Shown: positions 31,175 to 40,184 of the stretch, in pieces | How the letters are laid out: every line of letters begins with the position of its first letter | Numbering within the stretch: the first letter of the stretch is position 1 | NCBI RefSeq assembly: GCF_000721075.1 | Contig: NZ_JOEQ01000034.1 | Location: forward strand, 13,780-77,779 | Length of the DNA stretch: 64,000 nt | Source of the DNA: Streptosporangium amethystogenes | GTDB taxonomy: Bacteria; Actinomycetota; Actinomycetes; Streptosporangiales; Streptosporangiaceae | Reading direction: 5' to 3' | Translations under genes and position numbers: made by a program | The notes under the pieces: generated by a model | Told to the model about the DNA's origin: nothing | Database searches by the model: none | Seen by the model: only the letters and a program-made list of their open reading frames with translations

Positions 31175-31969
31175 ATGACGGACAACCTCTCTCCCGGCAG
31201 GTTCAACGGGACGGTCGTCCTGGTCACCGGCGGGGCCCAGGGCATCGGCCGGGGCATCACCGGGGCGTTCCACGAGGCGGGGGCGACGGTCGTCGTCGCC
31301 GACCTCGACGAGACGCGCACGGCGAGGGTCACCGCGGAGCTCGCCGCCGTCTCGGGGGGATCACCGGCGGCCTCGGCGGTGCGCCTGGACGTGCGTGACC
31401 CGGAGTCGGTGACCGCCGCCTTCGAGCAGGCGACCGCCCTGCACGGCGGAGTGGACGTGCTGGTCAACTGCGCCGGGGTCTATCCGAACACCCCGGTCCT
31501 CGACATGACCGCCGCGGAGTGGGACGAGGTGTTCGCCGTCAACGTCCGCGGCGTGATGCTGGCCTCGCAGGCCTTCGCCCGCACCTCCGGCACCCTCGGG
31601 GACGGGCGCCGGATCGTCAACGTCTCCTCCGGCGCGGCCCGTTCGGCCCGGGTGGGCGCCGCCCACTACTGCTCGTCCAAGGCGGCGGTGGAGATGCTCA
31701 CCAGGGTCCTGGCGCTGGAGTTCGCCCCGTCGGGGATCACCGTCAACGCCGTCGCCCCCGGACTGATCGAGGTCCCGGCCACCGTGGCGCTCTCGGCCGA
31801 GTACGTGGCGGCACTGGTCGCCGGGCAGCCGGTGCACCGCATGGGCACGCCGGCGGAGATCGCGCGGGCGTGCGTGTTCCTCGCCGATCCGGACTCCTCC
31901 TTCATCACGGGGAGTGTTCTCGACGTGGACGGAGGCTTCCTGGCCGGAACGGCCCTGCCGCCGAGCTGA
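31175..31969 (+). CDS. Short-chain dehydrogenase/reductase
   Basis: A 264-aa classical SDR. VTGGAQGIGRG is the TGxxxGxG NAD(P) site, NCAGVYP the NAG motif, VSSGAARSARVGAAHYCSSK the S...Y-x-x-x-K active site, and the family C-terminal VDGGFL closes the fold. The ATG has GGAAGG upstream. It is transcribed divergently from the GS-like operon and is separated by 201 bases from the ABC transporter operon. The acidic residue after strand 2 (VVADLDETR) favours NAD. Confidence 0.92.
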   Translation: MTDNLSPGRFNGTVVLVTGGAQGIGRGITGAFHEAGATVVVADLDETRTARVTAELAAVSGGSPAASAVRLDVRDPESVTAAFEQATALHGGVDVLVNCAGVYPNTPVLDMTAAEWDEVFAVNVRGVMLASQAFARTSGTLGDGRRIVNVSSGAARSARVGAAHYCSSKAAVEMLTRVLALEFAPSGITVNAVAPGLIEVPATVALSAEYVAALVAGQPVHRMGTPAEIARACVFLADPDSSFITGSVLDVDGGFLAGTALPPS

Positions 31970-32170
31970 ACCACGTTTTACGAGATCAGAGCGGTGCGGC
32001 GGATCGAGTTTAAGTAACAAACCTTTTACAGGTCTAGCCTTTGCCTCAGGATGCAACGTACGTTTCAATTGTCGACAGTGACAGAACGGTGCAAAACAGG
32101 CATGTGACGCTCTCCGGCATGTCCCGCATGCGTTCGTCCGCTCGTCCCACAGACGCAGAGAGGCTTCACC

Positions 32171-33484
32171 GTGGCCCGTTCCCCCTTCCTCCGTCCCCGG
32201 ACGCCCACCCGGGCGATCACCGCCGTCGCGGTGACGGGCGCCCTGGCGGCGCTCACCGCGTGCTCCTCCTCCACCTCCCCCGACACCTCCGCCGCGGAGA
32301 CCGGCGGCGCGGCCGGCACGAAGGAGATCCAGATCGGCCTGCTCGCCCCGCTGACCGGGGGCCTGGCATCCGACGGCCTGGGCATGAAGCAGGGGGCCGA
32401 GCTGGCCGTCAAGCAGCTCAACGAGGCCGGCGGCGTCAACGGGTACACGTTCAAGCTCAAGGTCGTGGACGTGCAGAGCCAGTCCAACGACGCGGTGACC
32501 AAGGGCGTACAGACCCTGACCGACGACGAGTCGGTGAAGGCGGTCGTCACCGGTTACGCCTCCACGTCCAACTTCGAGATCGACGAGTTCGCCGCGGCGG
32601 AGAAGGTCTACCTCATCGGCGGCAACACCGCGCAGACCCAGGCCATCATCGGGAAGGACCCGGCGAAGTACCCCACGGTCTGGTCGATCACCCCTGACTA
32701 CGACGCCTACGGGACCGAGCCGGTCGACCTGGCGGAGTCCTGGGCCGAGCAGGGGCTGTGGAAGCCGCGCAACAAGTCGGCGTTCATCGTCCGCTCCGAC
32801 AACCCCTACAGCGAGAACATCGCCGACGGCCTGGTCAAGCAGTTCAAGGCCAAGGGCTGGAGCATCGCCGGCCAGGAGAAGGTGCCGTTCGGCACGGTCA
32901 ACGACTGGGGCACGGTTCTCGGGAAGATCCGCTCCGCCGACCCCGACTTCATCGTCAACACCGACTACCAGGTCTCCAACGAGGCCAGCTTCCTGCAGCA
33001 GTTCCTGCAGAAGCCCACCGAGTCCCTGGTCTTCATGCAGTACGGCCCCAACCAGCCCCAGTTCTTCGAGCTGACCAAGCAGCAGGCCGAGGGCGTGCTG
33101 TTCAACAACCTCGCGGGCATGGTGCCCTCGCCCAGCTACGCGCCGGCCGCGCAGCTGCAGAAGGACTGGCAGGCCGCGTACGGGACCGACAACGTCGACC
33201 CGCAGGGCGTGATGACCTACGTGGAGACCATGATCTACGCCGATGCGCTGCGCGAGGTCGGCGACCCCGACGACGCGTCGGCGATCGGTGCCGCCATCGG
33301 CAAGAGCGACAGCGAGCGGGCCTCCGGCCGGATCGCGTTCGACCAGACCACGCACCTGGCCAAGCAGGGCGACGACTACGTGCCGCTGCAGTCCTTCCAG
33401 TTCCAGGACGAGAAGCGAGTGCTGATCGCCCCTGAGAAGTACAAGTCGGGCTCCTTCCAGCTCCCGCCGTGGATGAAGAAGTGA
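32171..33484 (+). CDS. Branched-chain-amino-acid-type ABC substrate-binding lipoprotein (LivJ-like)
   Basis: A 437-aa type I periplasmic-binding-fold lipoprotein. The signal peptide ends in a lipobox, ALTACSSS. The mature domain begins IQIGLLAPLTGGLASDGLGM, typical of LivJ/AmiC/UrtA-type proteins, and continues with VYLIGGNTAQTQAI and FIVNTDYQVSNEASFLQQFL. It should capture an amino acid, amide or similar small solute and deliver it to the LivHM-like permeases at 38305-40184. GTG start; a perfect palindrome AACGTACGTT lies about 110 bases upstream. The next gene overlaps by four bases (GTGA). Confidence 0.9.
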   Translation: MARSPFLRPRTPTRAITAVAVTGALAALTACSSSTSPDTSAAETGGAAGTKEIQIGLLAPLTGGLASDGLGMKQGAELAVKQLNEAGGVNGYTFKLKVVDVQSQSNDAVTKGVQTLTDDESVKAVVTGYASTSNFEIDEFAAAEKVYLIGGNTAQTQAIIGKDPAKYPTVWSITPDYDAYGTEPVDLAESWAEQGLWKPRNKSAFIVRSDNPYSENIADGLVKQFKAKGWSIAGQEKVPFGTVNDWGTVLGKIRSADPDFIVNTDYQVSNEASFLQQFLQKPTESLVFMQYGPNQPQFFELTKQQAEGVLFNNLAGMVPSPSYAPAAQLQKDWQAAYGTDNVDPQGVMTYVETMIYADALREVGDPDDASAIGAAIGKSDSERASGRIAFDQTTHLAKQGDDYVPLQSFQFQDEKRVLIAPEKYKSGSFQLPPWMKK

Positions 33485-34326
33485 CCTCCGCCTCCCTGGC
33501 GCTGCCGCCGGGCAAGCGGATGGCCGTGGCGCTGACCTTCGACTTCGACGCCCATTCCCCCTGGATGGGCACCATGGGCCGCACGTCGCCGTCCTACCTG
33601 TCACGCGGTGACTTCGGCGCCGAACAGGGGGTGCCCCGGCTGCTGGAGCTGCTCGGCCGCAACGACCTGCCTGCGACCTGGGCCACCCCCGGCCACGACC
33701 TGGTGACCTTCCCGCACCGCATCGAGCAGATCCTGGCGGCCGGGCACGAGATCGCCGCGCACGGCTGCTACCACGAGGTCGTACCCGATCTGGGACCCGA
33801 CGAGGAGCGCCGGCTCATGGAGGTCGCGCTGCGCCAGCACGAGCAGGTCGTCGGGCGCCGTCCCCGCGGCTACCGCTCGCCCGCCTGGGACTTCTCCGAG
33901 AGCACGCTGGGCCTGCTTGAGGAGTTCGGCTTCGACTGGGACAGCTCGCTGATGGGCCGGGAGTTCGAGCCGTACCGGCCCCGGCGGGTCACGGTGAACT
34001 ACGAGTCGGCCAGCGAGTTCGGCCCGGAGAGCCGGATCGTGGAGATCCCCGTGTCGTGGTATCTCGACGACTGGCCCTCGGTGGAGTACGTCGCCGGGGT
34101 CTCCCCGCTGGGTTCCCACCGCGACATGGAAGACCGCTGGAACACCATCTTCGACTACGCCCACCAGCGGGTGCCGGGCGCGGTCTACGTGCTCACCATG
34201 CACCCGCAGACCATCGGCCGGGCCCACCACCTGCTCGTCCTGGAGGCGCTGGTCGAGCGGATGCTGGCGGCGGGCGACGTCTGGTTCGCGACGCTGAGCG
34301 AGATCGCCGATGCCTGGCAGGGCTGA
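33481..34326 (+). CDS. Polysaccharide deacetylase-fold hydrolase (cyclic imidase/HpPgdA-like)
   Basis: A 281-aa CE4-fold protein. Metal ligands fit the D-H-H triad: ALTFDFDAHS, AAHGCYHE, then the GYRSPAWDFSESTLGLL motif 3 and LTMHPQTIGR motif 4. The DFD start and lack of a signal peptide match the cytoplasmic subgroup that includes cyclic imidase and the allantoinase PuuE, rather than secreted chitin or xylan deacetylases. A role in opening a cyclic imide or removing an N-acyl group from the transported compound is likely. The GTG overlaps the stop of the binding-protein gene. Confidence 0.87.
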   Translation: MTSASLALPPGKRMAVALTFDFDAHSPWMGTMGRTSPSYLSRGDFGAEQGVPRLLELLGRNDLPATWATPGHDLVTFPHRIEQILAAGHEIAAHGCYHEVVPDLGPDEERRLMEVALRQHEQVVGRRPRGYRSPAWDFSESTLGLLEEFGFDWDSSLMGREFEPYRPRRVTVNYESASEFGPESRIVEIPVSWYLDDWPSVEYVAGVSPLGSHRDMEDRWNTIFDYAHQRVPGAVYVLTMHPQTIGRAHHLLVLEALVERMLAAGDVWFATLSEIADAWQG

Positions 34327-35944
34327 GCCGGGCCCTCCCCCGGGAACCGGTGGGATGGTCACCGCACCCGACCCGAGGGCGGCGCGCGCGGGGGCGTCGA
34401 TGCTGCGCGCGGGCGGCAGCGCCGTGGACGCGGCGGTCGCCACGGCCTTCGCCACCGGAGTGGTCGAGCCCTACATGAGCGGACTCGGCGGCGGCGCCTG
34501 GCTGGTGGTACGCGAGCCGGGCGCCCCGACCGCGACCGTCGTGTGCGGCCCGATCCGAGCCCCGGGCCTGGCGCACCCGGAGATGTTCGCCCCGGCGGCG
34601 TCCGCGACCGGCACCGGCCTGTACAACTGGCCGGCCGTACGCGACGACGCGAACATCGTCGGCCCGCTGTCGGTGGGCGTCCCCGGAGCGGTCGCCGCGC
34701 TGTGCCGGGCGCACACCAGGTTCGGCCGCCTGCCGCTGGCCCAGGTGCTCGCCCCGGCGATCGAACTGGCCGAGGCGGGACACGAGACCAACTGGTTCGC
34801 CTCCTCGACGATCTGCGCCGAGGCCCGGACACTGCGGGCCTTCCCCTCCTCCGCGGAACTCTTCCTGCCCGACGGCCTGCCGCTGCGCGGCCCGTCCCAG
34901 GGCCCCGGCGACCCGCTCGTCCAACCCCGGCTGGCCCGGGTGCTCCGCGAGATCGGCACCGGCGGCCCAGACGCGTTCTACCTGGGCCGGTCCGCCCGCG
35001 CGATCGCGACGGCGGTCACCGGGGCCGGTGGCCTGCTGTCGGAGAAGGATTTCGCCAGGTACGTCGCCGACGAGTCCGAGGTCCTTCCGGTCGAGATCGG
35101 CCCGATCCGGCTGTACGGCCCGCACGCCACCGGGGTGATCTCGGTGATCGAGGCACTGCAACTGGTCGAGGCCGCCCGGCGCCGGGGACTGGATCCCGGG
35201 GCTCGGCTGTGGGCGCGGGTGCTGTCCCACGCGTTCGAGGACCGGTTGCGCGAGGTCACCACCTCCCAGGAGGGGCCGGCGCCCTGGGCGCGGCTGGCCT
35301 CCCCCGAGCACGCCGACGAGGTGGTGGCCCGCTGGATCACGGGCGGGGAAGCCTTCCCCGCGCCCCCCGGCGGCTCCGCCAGGGCGGGCTGCACCTCGCA
35401 CCTGTCGGCGGTCGACGACGAGGGCATGACGGTCTCGCTCACCCAGACGGTGCTCGACCTGTTCGGCTCCCGCATGGTGGAACCGGAGACCGGCATCGTG
35501 CTGAACGACGGGATGATGTACTTCGACCCCCGCCCCGGCCGGGTGACCAGCGTGGCTCCGGGCGCGGCCGGGCTCAGCGCGGTCAGCCCCGTCGTGCTGA
35601 CCGGCCCGGGGGACGCCGAGGCGACGCTCGGCGCCTCGGGCGGGCGGCGGATCATCTCCGCCGTCGCCCAGATCGCCGCCCGCTGGCGTGACGGCGCGGA
35701 CCTCCAGGAGGCGATCTCGGCGCCGAGGATCCACGCCGAGGGTGACCGCGTCTGGCTGGACTCGCGCGACGCGGGGGCCACGGCCGACCTCTCCGCCGCC
35801 GGGTTCGACGTCCAGGTCGTCAGCGAGGAGCCCACCACCTGGCACTTCGCCCGCCCCAACGGCATCGCACGGCGCGGTGGCGGAGCGTGGTCCCCCGGCG
35901 TCGACCGGATGAAGCCGTACGGGGTGGGCCTGCCCGGCGGATGA
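34310..35944 (+). CDS. Gamma-glutamyltransferase-family protein, cytoplasmic
   Basis: A 544-aa Ntn-hydrolase of the GGT family, with no signal peptide. The N-terminal part has GASMLRAGGSAVDAAVATAF and EPYMSGLGGGAWLVV, typical of the large subunit. The autoprocessing nucleophile is T362 in GCTSHLSAVDDEGM, beginning the small subunit, which continues with LNDGMMYF and LGASGGRRIISAV. It should hydrolyse or transfer gamma-glutamyl (or acyl) groups. Its start overlaps the deacetylase gene by 17 bases. Most bacterial GGTs are exported; this one appears to act on imported material, which fits the ABC operon. Confidence 0.9.
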   Translation: MPGRAEPGPPPGTGGMVTAPDPRAARAGASMLRAGGSAVDAAVATAFATGVVEPYMSGLGGGAWLVVREPGAPTATVVCGPIRAPGLAHPEMFAPAASATGTGLYNWPAVRDDANIVGPLSVGVPGAVAALCRAHTRFGRLPLAQVLAPAIELAEAGHETNWFASSTICAEARTLRAFPSSAELFLPDGLPLRGPSQGPGDPLVQPRLARVLREIGTGGPDAFYLGRSARAIATAVTGAGGLLSEKDFARYVADESEVLPVEIGPIRLYGPHATGVISVIEALQLVEAARRRGLDPGARLWARVLSHAFEDRLREVTTSQEGPAPWARLASPEHADEVVARWITGGEAFPAPPGGSARAGCTSHLSAVDDEGMTVSLTQTVLDLFGSRMVEPETGIVLNDGMMYFDPRPGRVTSVAPGAAGLSAVSPVVLTGPGDAEATLGASGGRRIISAVAQIAARWRDGADLQEAISAPRIHAEGDRVWLDSRDAGATADLSAAGFDVQVVSEEPTTWHFARPNGIARRGGGAWSPGVDRMKPYGVGLPGG

Positions 35945-36031
35945 GACAGGCCGGCCGAGACGGCCACCCGGTCGCGGCCCACCACGGCCGACCAACACCA
36001 CGAGTACCAGCAGATTGAGGGAGATATCGCG

Positions 36032-36847
36032 ATGGCGAGCACTCTGACCGGGCAACGCGCCCTGGTCACAGGCGCGGCGGGCGGGATCGGCGCGGCCATC
36101 GCGCACCGCCTGCGCGCGGAGGGGGCGCGGGTCATGATCGCCGACGTCGACGTGGAACGCGGGACGCGTACCGCCCTGGAGTTGTCGGGGGACGGCCCCG
36201 CGTGCGTGTTCCAGGTGGCGGACGTGTCCGACGAGGACAGCGTCGAGGCGCTGTTCGCGCGGGTCTCGGACGAGTTCGGCGGCCTGGACATCCTGGTCAA
36301 CAACGCCGGCATCGCGGAGAGCGGCGGCGGCGTCACCGGCGTGCCGATCTCCGAGTGGCGCAGGGTCATGGACGTCAACGTCACCGGGACGTTCCTGTGT
36401 GCCAGGGCGGCGTTCCCGCTGCTGGCCGCGGGCCGGGCGGGCGCCATGGTCAACCTGTCGTCCATCTTCGGGGTCACCGGCCTGCCGGCCTTCCCCGCCT
36501 ACTCCGCGGCCAAGGGCGCCATCGCCAACCTGACCCGGCAGCTCGCCGTCGAGGGTGGCCCACGGGGAATCCGGGTCAACGCCGTGCTGCCCGGCTACGT
36601 CGACAACGACATGGGCGACTCGCGGAGCCTGCTCGACGCCGAGGCCGCCGCGGAGTCCCTGCGGCAGCGCGAGGCGGCGGCGGCCCGCCAGCCGGCCGGG
36701 CGGCAGTGCTCGCCGGACGAGATCGCCGCGGCGGTCGCGTTCCTGGTCGCCCCGGACGCCTCGTTCGTCAACGGCGTGCTGCTCCCGGTCGACGGCGGTT
36801 TCCTCGCCCAGGGCGACTGGCGCGGACCTGGGCAGGCCGCGTCGTGA
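36032..36847 (+). CDS. Short-chain dehydrogenase/reductase
   Basis: A 271-aa classical SDR: VTGAAGGIGAAI cofactor motif, NNAGIAE, active site NLSSIFGVTGLPAFPAYSAA with Y-x-x-x-K, C-terminal PVDGGFLAQG. D after strand 2 (MIADVDVERG) favours NAD. It lies 87 bases after the GGT gene and overlaps the GTG of the ABC ATPase gene, inside the transporter operon. It may oxidise a hydroxyl on the released moiety. Confidence 0.92.
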   Translation: MASTLTGQRALVTGAAGGIGAAIAHRLRAEGARVMIADVDVERGTRTALELSGDGPACVFQVADVSDEDSVEALFARVSDEFGGLDILVNNAGIAESGGGVTGVPISEWRRVMDVNVTGTFLCARAAFPLLAAGRAGAMVNLSSIFGVTGLPAFPAYSAAKGAIANLTRQLAVEGGPRGIRVNAVLPGYVDNDMGDSRSLLDAEAAAESLRQREAAAARQPAGRQCSPDEIAAAVAFLVAPDASFVNGVLLPVDGGFLAQGDWRGPGQAAS

Positions 36848-37590
36848 ACGGGAACTCGCAGGTCATCCTCGCCGCGCACGAGGTCGGCAAGTCGTTCGGC
36901 AGCCTGCGGGCCGTCGACGGCGTCTCGATGTCGGTGACGCGCGACGAGGTCTTCGGCCTGGCCGGCCCCAACGGCGCGGGCAAGAGCACGCTGTTCAACC
37001 TGCTCACCGGTATCCCGATCCGGCCTGACTCCGGAAAGGTGATCTTCGACGGCCACGAGATCCAGAACCGCTCACCGCGCTGGATCGCCAAGGCCGGCCT
37101 CAAGCGCACCTTCCAGACCGAGGCCGTCTTCGAGTCGCTGAGCGTGCTGGAGAACGTCCGCATCGGCTCGGCGTACGGCGGCGCGGGCAGGGCCAGGCGC
37201 TGGACCCCCGCCCGGTGCCGGGAGGCGCTGGACGCGGTGGAACTCGGCGGCGATCTGAACCGCCCGGCCGACGGGCTCTCGCTGATCGACCGCAAGCGTC
37301 TGATGATCGCCGGCGCGCTGGTCAGCGGCCCTTCGGTACTGCTGCTCGACGAGCCCGCGGCCGGCCTCGACCCGGCCGACCAGGACGCGCTGATCCGGTT
37401 GCTGGCCGGTGTGCACGGCACGGGCGTCACCATGGTGATCATCGAGCACGTGCTGTCGGTGCTGGAGGCGCTCGCCGACCGGATGGCGGTCCTCGACAGC
37501 GGCCGGATCATCGTGACCGGCAGGCCGGCCGAGGTCCTGTCCGACCCGAGGGTCGTCGAAGCCTACCTGGGACCGGGGGCCGCGCGATGA
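36844..37590 (+). CDS. ABC transporter ATP-binding protein (LivG-like)
   Basis: A 248-aa nucleotide-binding subunit of a branched-chain-amino-acid-type importer. Walker A is GPNGAGKST, the Q-loop lies near KRTFQTEAVFESLSV and Walker B is LLLDEPAAGLD; the H-loop is IIEHVLSVL. The signature motif, normally LSxGQ/LSYG, reads GLSLIDRKRL and is degenerate. One catalytic site of the LivG/LivF pair may therefore be weakened. GTG start overlaps the SDR stop. Confidence 0.9.
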   Translation: MNGNSQVILAAHEVGKSFGSLRAVDGVSMSVTRDEVFGLAGPNGAGKSTLFNLLTGIPIRPDSGKVIFDGHEIQNRSPRWIAKAGLKRTFQTEAVFESLSVLENVRIGSAYGGAGRARRWTPARCREALDAVELGGDLNRPADGLSLIDRKRLMIAGALVSGPSVLLLDEPAAGLDPADQDALIRLLAGVHGTGVTMVIIEHVLSVLEALADRMAVLDSGRIIVTGRPAEVLSDPRVVEAYLGPGAAR

Positions 37591-38318
37591 GCGATCTGCT
37601 GACCGTGGAGAACCTCACCGCCGGCTACGGCCAGGCGAAGGTGTTGCGCGGCATCTCGCTGCGCGTCGGGCAGCACGAGGCGGTCGGGCTGCTGGGGCCG
37701 AACGGCCACGGCAAGACCACGCTGCTGCGCTGCGTCTCCAACCTGCACCGGGCCGCCTCCGGCACGATCGCCTTCGCCGGGCGGGACACCAGGGGCGAGT
37801 CCCCCGGCAGCCTGGTCAGGCGCGGGCTCATCCACGTGCCACAGGGCTCGCGGCTGTTCCCGCAACTGACCGTGGAGGAGGCACTGCGGCTCTCCGCGTC
37901 CTCCAGCGGGCACTCCTCGACCTGGCGGGACGGGATCGACCAGGTGTTCTCGGTCTTCCCCAAGCTCAAGGAACGGCGCCGGCAACTCACCGGCACGCTC
38001 AGCGGCGGGGAACGCCAGATGGCCAGCCTCGGCATGGGCCTGATGGCCCGGCCCACGCTGCTGATCCTCGACGAGCCCACGCTGGGCCTGTCACCGAAGG
38101 TCAAGCACGAGCTGAGTGAGTGCATCGTGCGGGTCCGCGCCGAGGTCTCGTCGGTCATCCTGATCGACGGCGACATGGACCTGGTGCTCGACCTGACCGA
38201 CCGCTACCACGTCGTCCTGCACGGCGACGTGGTGGACAGCGGCGCGTCGGACGGCAGCCGCAGCCGCGACGAGATGATGTCGCTCTTCCTGGGAGGGACC
38301 GCCGATGGACGGCATTAG
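37587..38318 (+). CDS. ABC transporter ATP-binding protein (LivF-like)
   Basis: A 243-aa second ATPase subunit. Walker A GPNGHGKTT, Q-loop region HVPQGSRLFPQLTVEEAL, intact signature TLSGGERQM, Walker B LLILDEPTLGLSP. The H-loop position reads ILIDGDMDLVLD rather than the usual E-x-N/H form. ATGA overlap with the LivG-like gene, and its 3' end overlaps the permease start by 14 bases. Confidence 0.9.
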   Translation: MSDLLTVENLTAGYGQAKVLRGISLRVGQHEAVGLLGPNGHGKTTLLRCVSNLHRAASGTIAFAGRDTRGESPGSLVRRGLIHVPQGSRLFPQLTVEEALRLSASSSGHSSTWRDGIDQVFSVFPKLKERRRQLTGTLSGGERQMASLGMGLMARPTLLILDEPTLGLSPKVKHELSECIVRVRAEVSSVILIDGDMDLVLDLTDRYHVVLHGDVVDSGASDGSRSRDEMMSLFLGGTADGRH

Positions 38319-39180
38319 TGTCATCGTGACGAGCACGCTCGTCCTCGGCGGCCTCTACATGCTCATGGCGGCGGGGCTGACGCTGATCTGGTCCACGCTG
38401 CGGGTCTTCAACTTCGGGCACGGCGCGCTGATGATGTTCGGCGCCTACCTGACCTGGACGCTGCTGGACGCCGGCGGGCTGCCGGTGGCGGTCGCGCTGC
38501 TCGGCGCCGTGGCGGCGATGGCAGTGATCGGAGTGGCCTACGAGTTCCTGCTGGTCAGCCCGTTCATCCGGCGCCCAGGAGGCGACATGCTGGTGATGGT
38601 CGCCACACTGGCGGCCACCATGCTGCTGCAGAGCGGCGCCCAGCTGATCTGGGGACCGGAGATCAAGCAGCTCCCGCCGTTCGGTGGTGCGCGCGTCGAG
38701 GTCGCCGGGGCGGTCGCCCAGGGCAGCCAGCTTGTCACGATCCTGCTGGCCCCGCTGCTGGTGGGCCTGCTGGCCCTGGTCCTCAAACGCACCGGCATCG
38801 GACTGACCGTACGGGCGCTGGAACAGAACCGCGAGCACGCCCAACTGCTCGGCATCGCACCGCGCCGGGTCTACGTCTTCGTGGTCGTGGTCGCGATCGG
38901 CCTGGCCACCGTGGCCGGGGCGCTGCTCGGCAGCATGCAGTTCATCTCCCCGGGTATGGGCGGCGACCCGCTGCTGCGTGCCTTCGTGGTGCTCGCCTTG
39001 GGCGGAGCCGGCAGCCTGACGGGCACCATCGCCGGCGCGTACGCCATCGGCCTGCTCGAGGCCGTCACCACCTACTACTTCGGGCTCTCCTGGAGCCCGG
39101 TCCTGGTCTTCCTCGCAATGATCGTGATCATGCTGGTCAAACCCGAGGGACTGCTGCGGACCAAGGTGAGGAGCGCGTGA
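38305..39180 (+). CDS. Branched-chain-amino-acid-type ABC permease (LivH-like)
   Basis: A 291-aa integral membrane protein with about eight hydrophobic segments. GLYMLMAAGLTLIWSTLRVF and NFGHGALMMFGAYLTW are the typical LivH N-terminal signature, and RALEQNREHAQLLGI the cytoplasmic coupling loop. It pairs with the LivM-like protein of the next gene (GTGA overlap). Confidence 0.92.
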   Translation: MDGISVIVTSTLVLGGLYMLMAAGLTLIWSTLRVFNFGHGALMMFGAYLTWTLLDAGGLPVAVALLGAVAAMAVIGVAYEFLLVSPFIRRPGGDMLVMVATLAATMLLQSGAQLIWGPEIKQLPPFGGARVEVAGAVAQGSQLVTILLAPLLVGLLALVLKRTGIGLTVRALEQNREHAQLLGIAPRRVYVFVVVVAIGLATVAGALLGSMQFISPGMGGDPLLRAFVVLALGGAGSLTGTIAGAYAIGLLEAVTTYYFGLSWSPVLVFLAMIVIMLVKPEGLLRTKVRSA

Positions 39181-40184
39181 ACGTCATGACCAACCTGCGC
39201 TCCTGGGCCGGCTGGCCGGTCTACGCGACAGTCCTGGTGGCCCTGCCACTGGTCTTCACCGACCCGCACGCCCGGCTGCTGCTGATCCTCTTCACGATGT
39301 ACGGCGTGCTCGCCATGAGCTGGAACCTCACCCTCGGTTTCGCCGGCATCTTCAACTTCGCCCAGATCGGGTTCTTCGGCATCGGCGCCTACACCACGGG
39401 CATCCTGGCCACCCGCACCGGCATCGACCCGTGGCTGGCCCTGCCGATCTCGGGGTTCTCGGCCCTGCTGGCCTCGCTGGTGGCGTTCCTGCCGGTGCTG
39501 CGGCTGCGCGGCATCTACGTGGGCCTGGCCACGTACGTCTTCTCCCAGCTCTGCATCTACCTGGTGCTCGGGCAGGCGGGCCTGACCGGCGGATCCAACG
39601 GCATCGTCGGCATCCCCCGCCTCAGCCTGGGCGACGTCAACCTGCGGGCCGACGGCCGGATCGGCTACTACTTCCTCGGCGCCGCGCTGCTGTTCGCGGT
39701 CACCGTGCTGGTACGGGTGCTGACCCGCTCGACCCTGGGCATGTCGCTGCTGGCACTGCGCGACAACGAGGCGCTGGCCACCAGCCGGGGCGTCTCCAGG
39801 GTGCGCCAGCACCTGATCGTCTTCATGGTCGGCGCGGCCGTGGCCGGGGTGGCCGGCAGTTTCAACGCCTTCCTCAACGGCGTGGTCAGCACCGACGTCT
39901 TCGGCTTCGGCTACCTGACCCTGCTGCTCAGCATGATCTTCCTGGGCGGCAGCGGCAGTGTCTACGGGCCGATCGTCGGCGCCGTGGTCGTCACCCTGGT
40001 CTCCGACGTGCTGCAGGACGCCGGGGCCTGGCGCGACATGGTGATCGCCATGCTGATCCTCGTGGTGCTCTGGATCGCCCCCAAGGGCCTGGCCGGCATC
40101 GCGAACTCCGTCCTCACCTCGCTCCGGCGGCCCCGCCCTCCCGCTCCGGAGCCCCTTCCCACCACCTCGAAGGAGACCGTATGA
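39177..40184 (+). CDS. Branched-chain-amino-acid-type ABC permease (LivM-like)
   Basis: A 335-aa membrane protein with multiple helices. YGVLAMSWNLTLGFAGIFNF, AQIGFFGIGAYTTGIL, GLTGGSNGI and the coupling loop ALRDNEALATSRGVSRVR are LivM signatures. Starts with GTG overlapping the LivH-like stop, and its own stop overlaps the ATG of the M20 peptidase. It lacks the extra N-terminal region of E. coli LivM, as is common. Confidence 0.92.
   Translation: MNVMTNLRSWAGWPVYATVLVALPLVFTDPHARLLLILFTMYGVLAMSWNLTLGFAGIFNFAQIGFFGIGAYTTGILATRTGIDPWLALPISGFSALLASLVAFLPVLRLRGIYVGLATYVFSQLCIYLVLGQAGLTGGSNGIVGIPRLSLGDVNLRADGRIGYYFLGAALLFAVTVLVRVLTRSTLGMSLLALRDNEALATSRGVSRVRQHLIVFMVGAAVAGVAGSFNAFLNGVVSTDVFGFGYLTLLLSMIFLGGSGSVYGPIVGAVVVTLVSDVLQDAGAWRDMVIAMLILVVLWIAPKGLAGIANSVLTSLRRPRPPAPEPLPTTSKETV

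Noticed and set aside
31361..33604. A 747-codon minus-strand frame
   Set aside because: It runs antisense across an SDR and a LivJ-like gene, both clear. Composition is typical of a mirror frame.
33481..34326. A secreted chitin or peptidoglycan deacetylase
   Set aside because: It has no signal peptide, has the DFD/HGCYHE pattern of cytoplasmic imidase-type members, and is co-transcribed with an importer.
34193..36106. A 637-codon minus-strand frame
   Set aside because: Antisense to the gamma-glutamyltransferase gene and parts of its neighbours; no motif.
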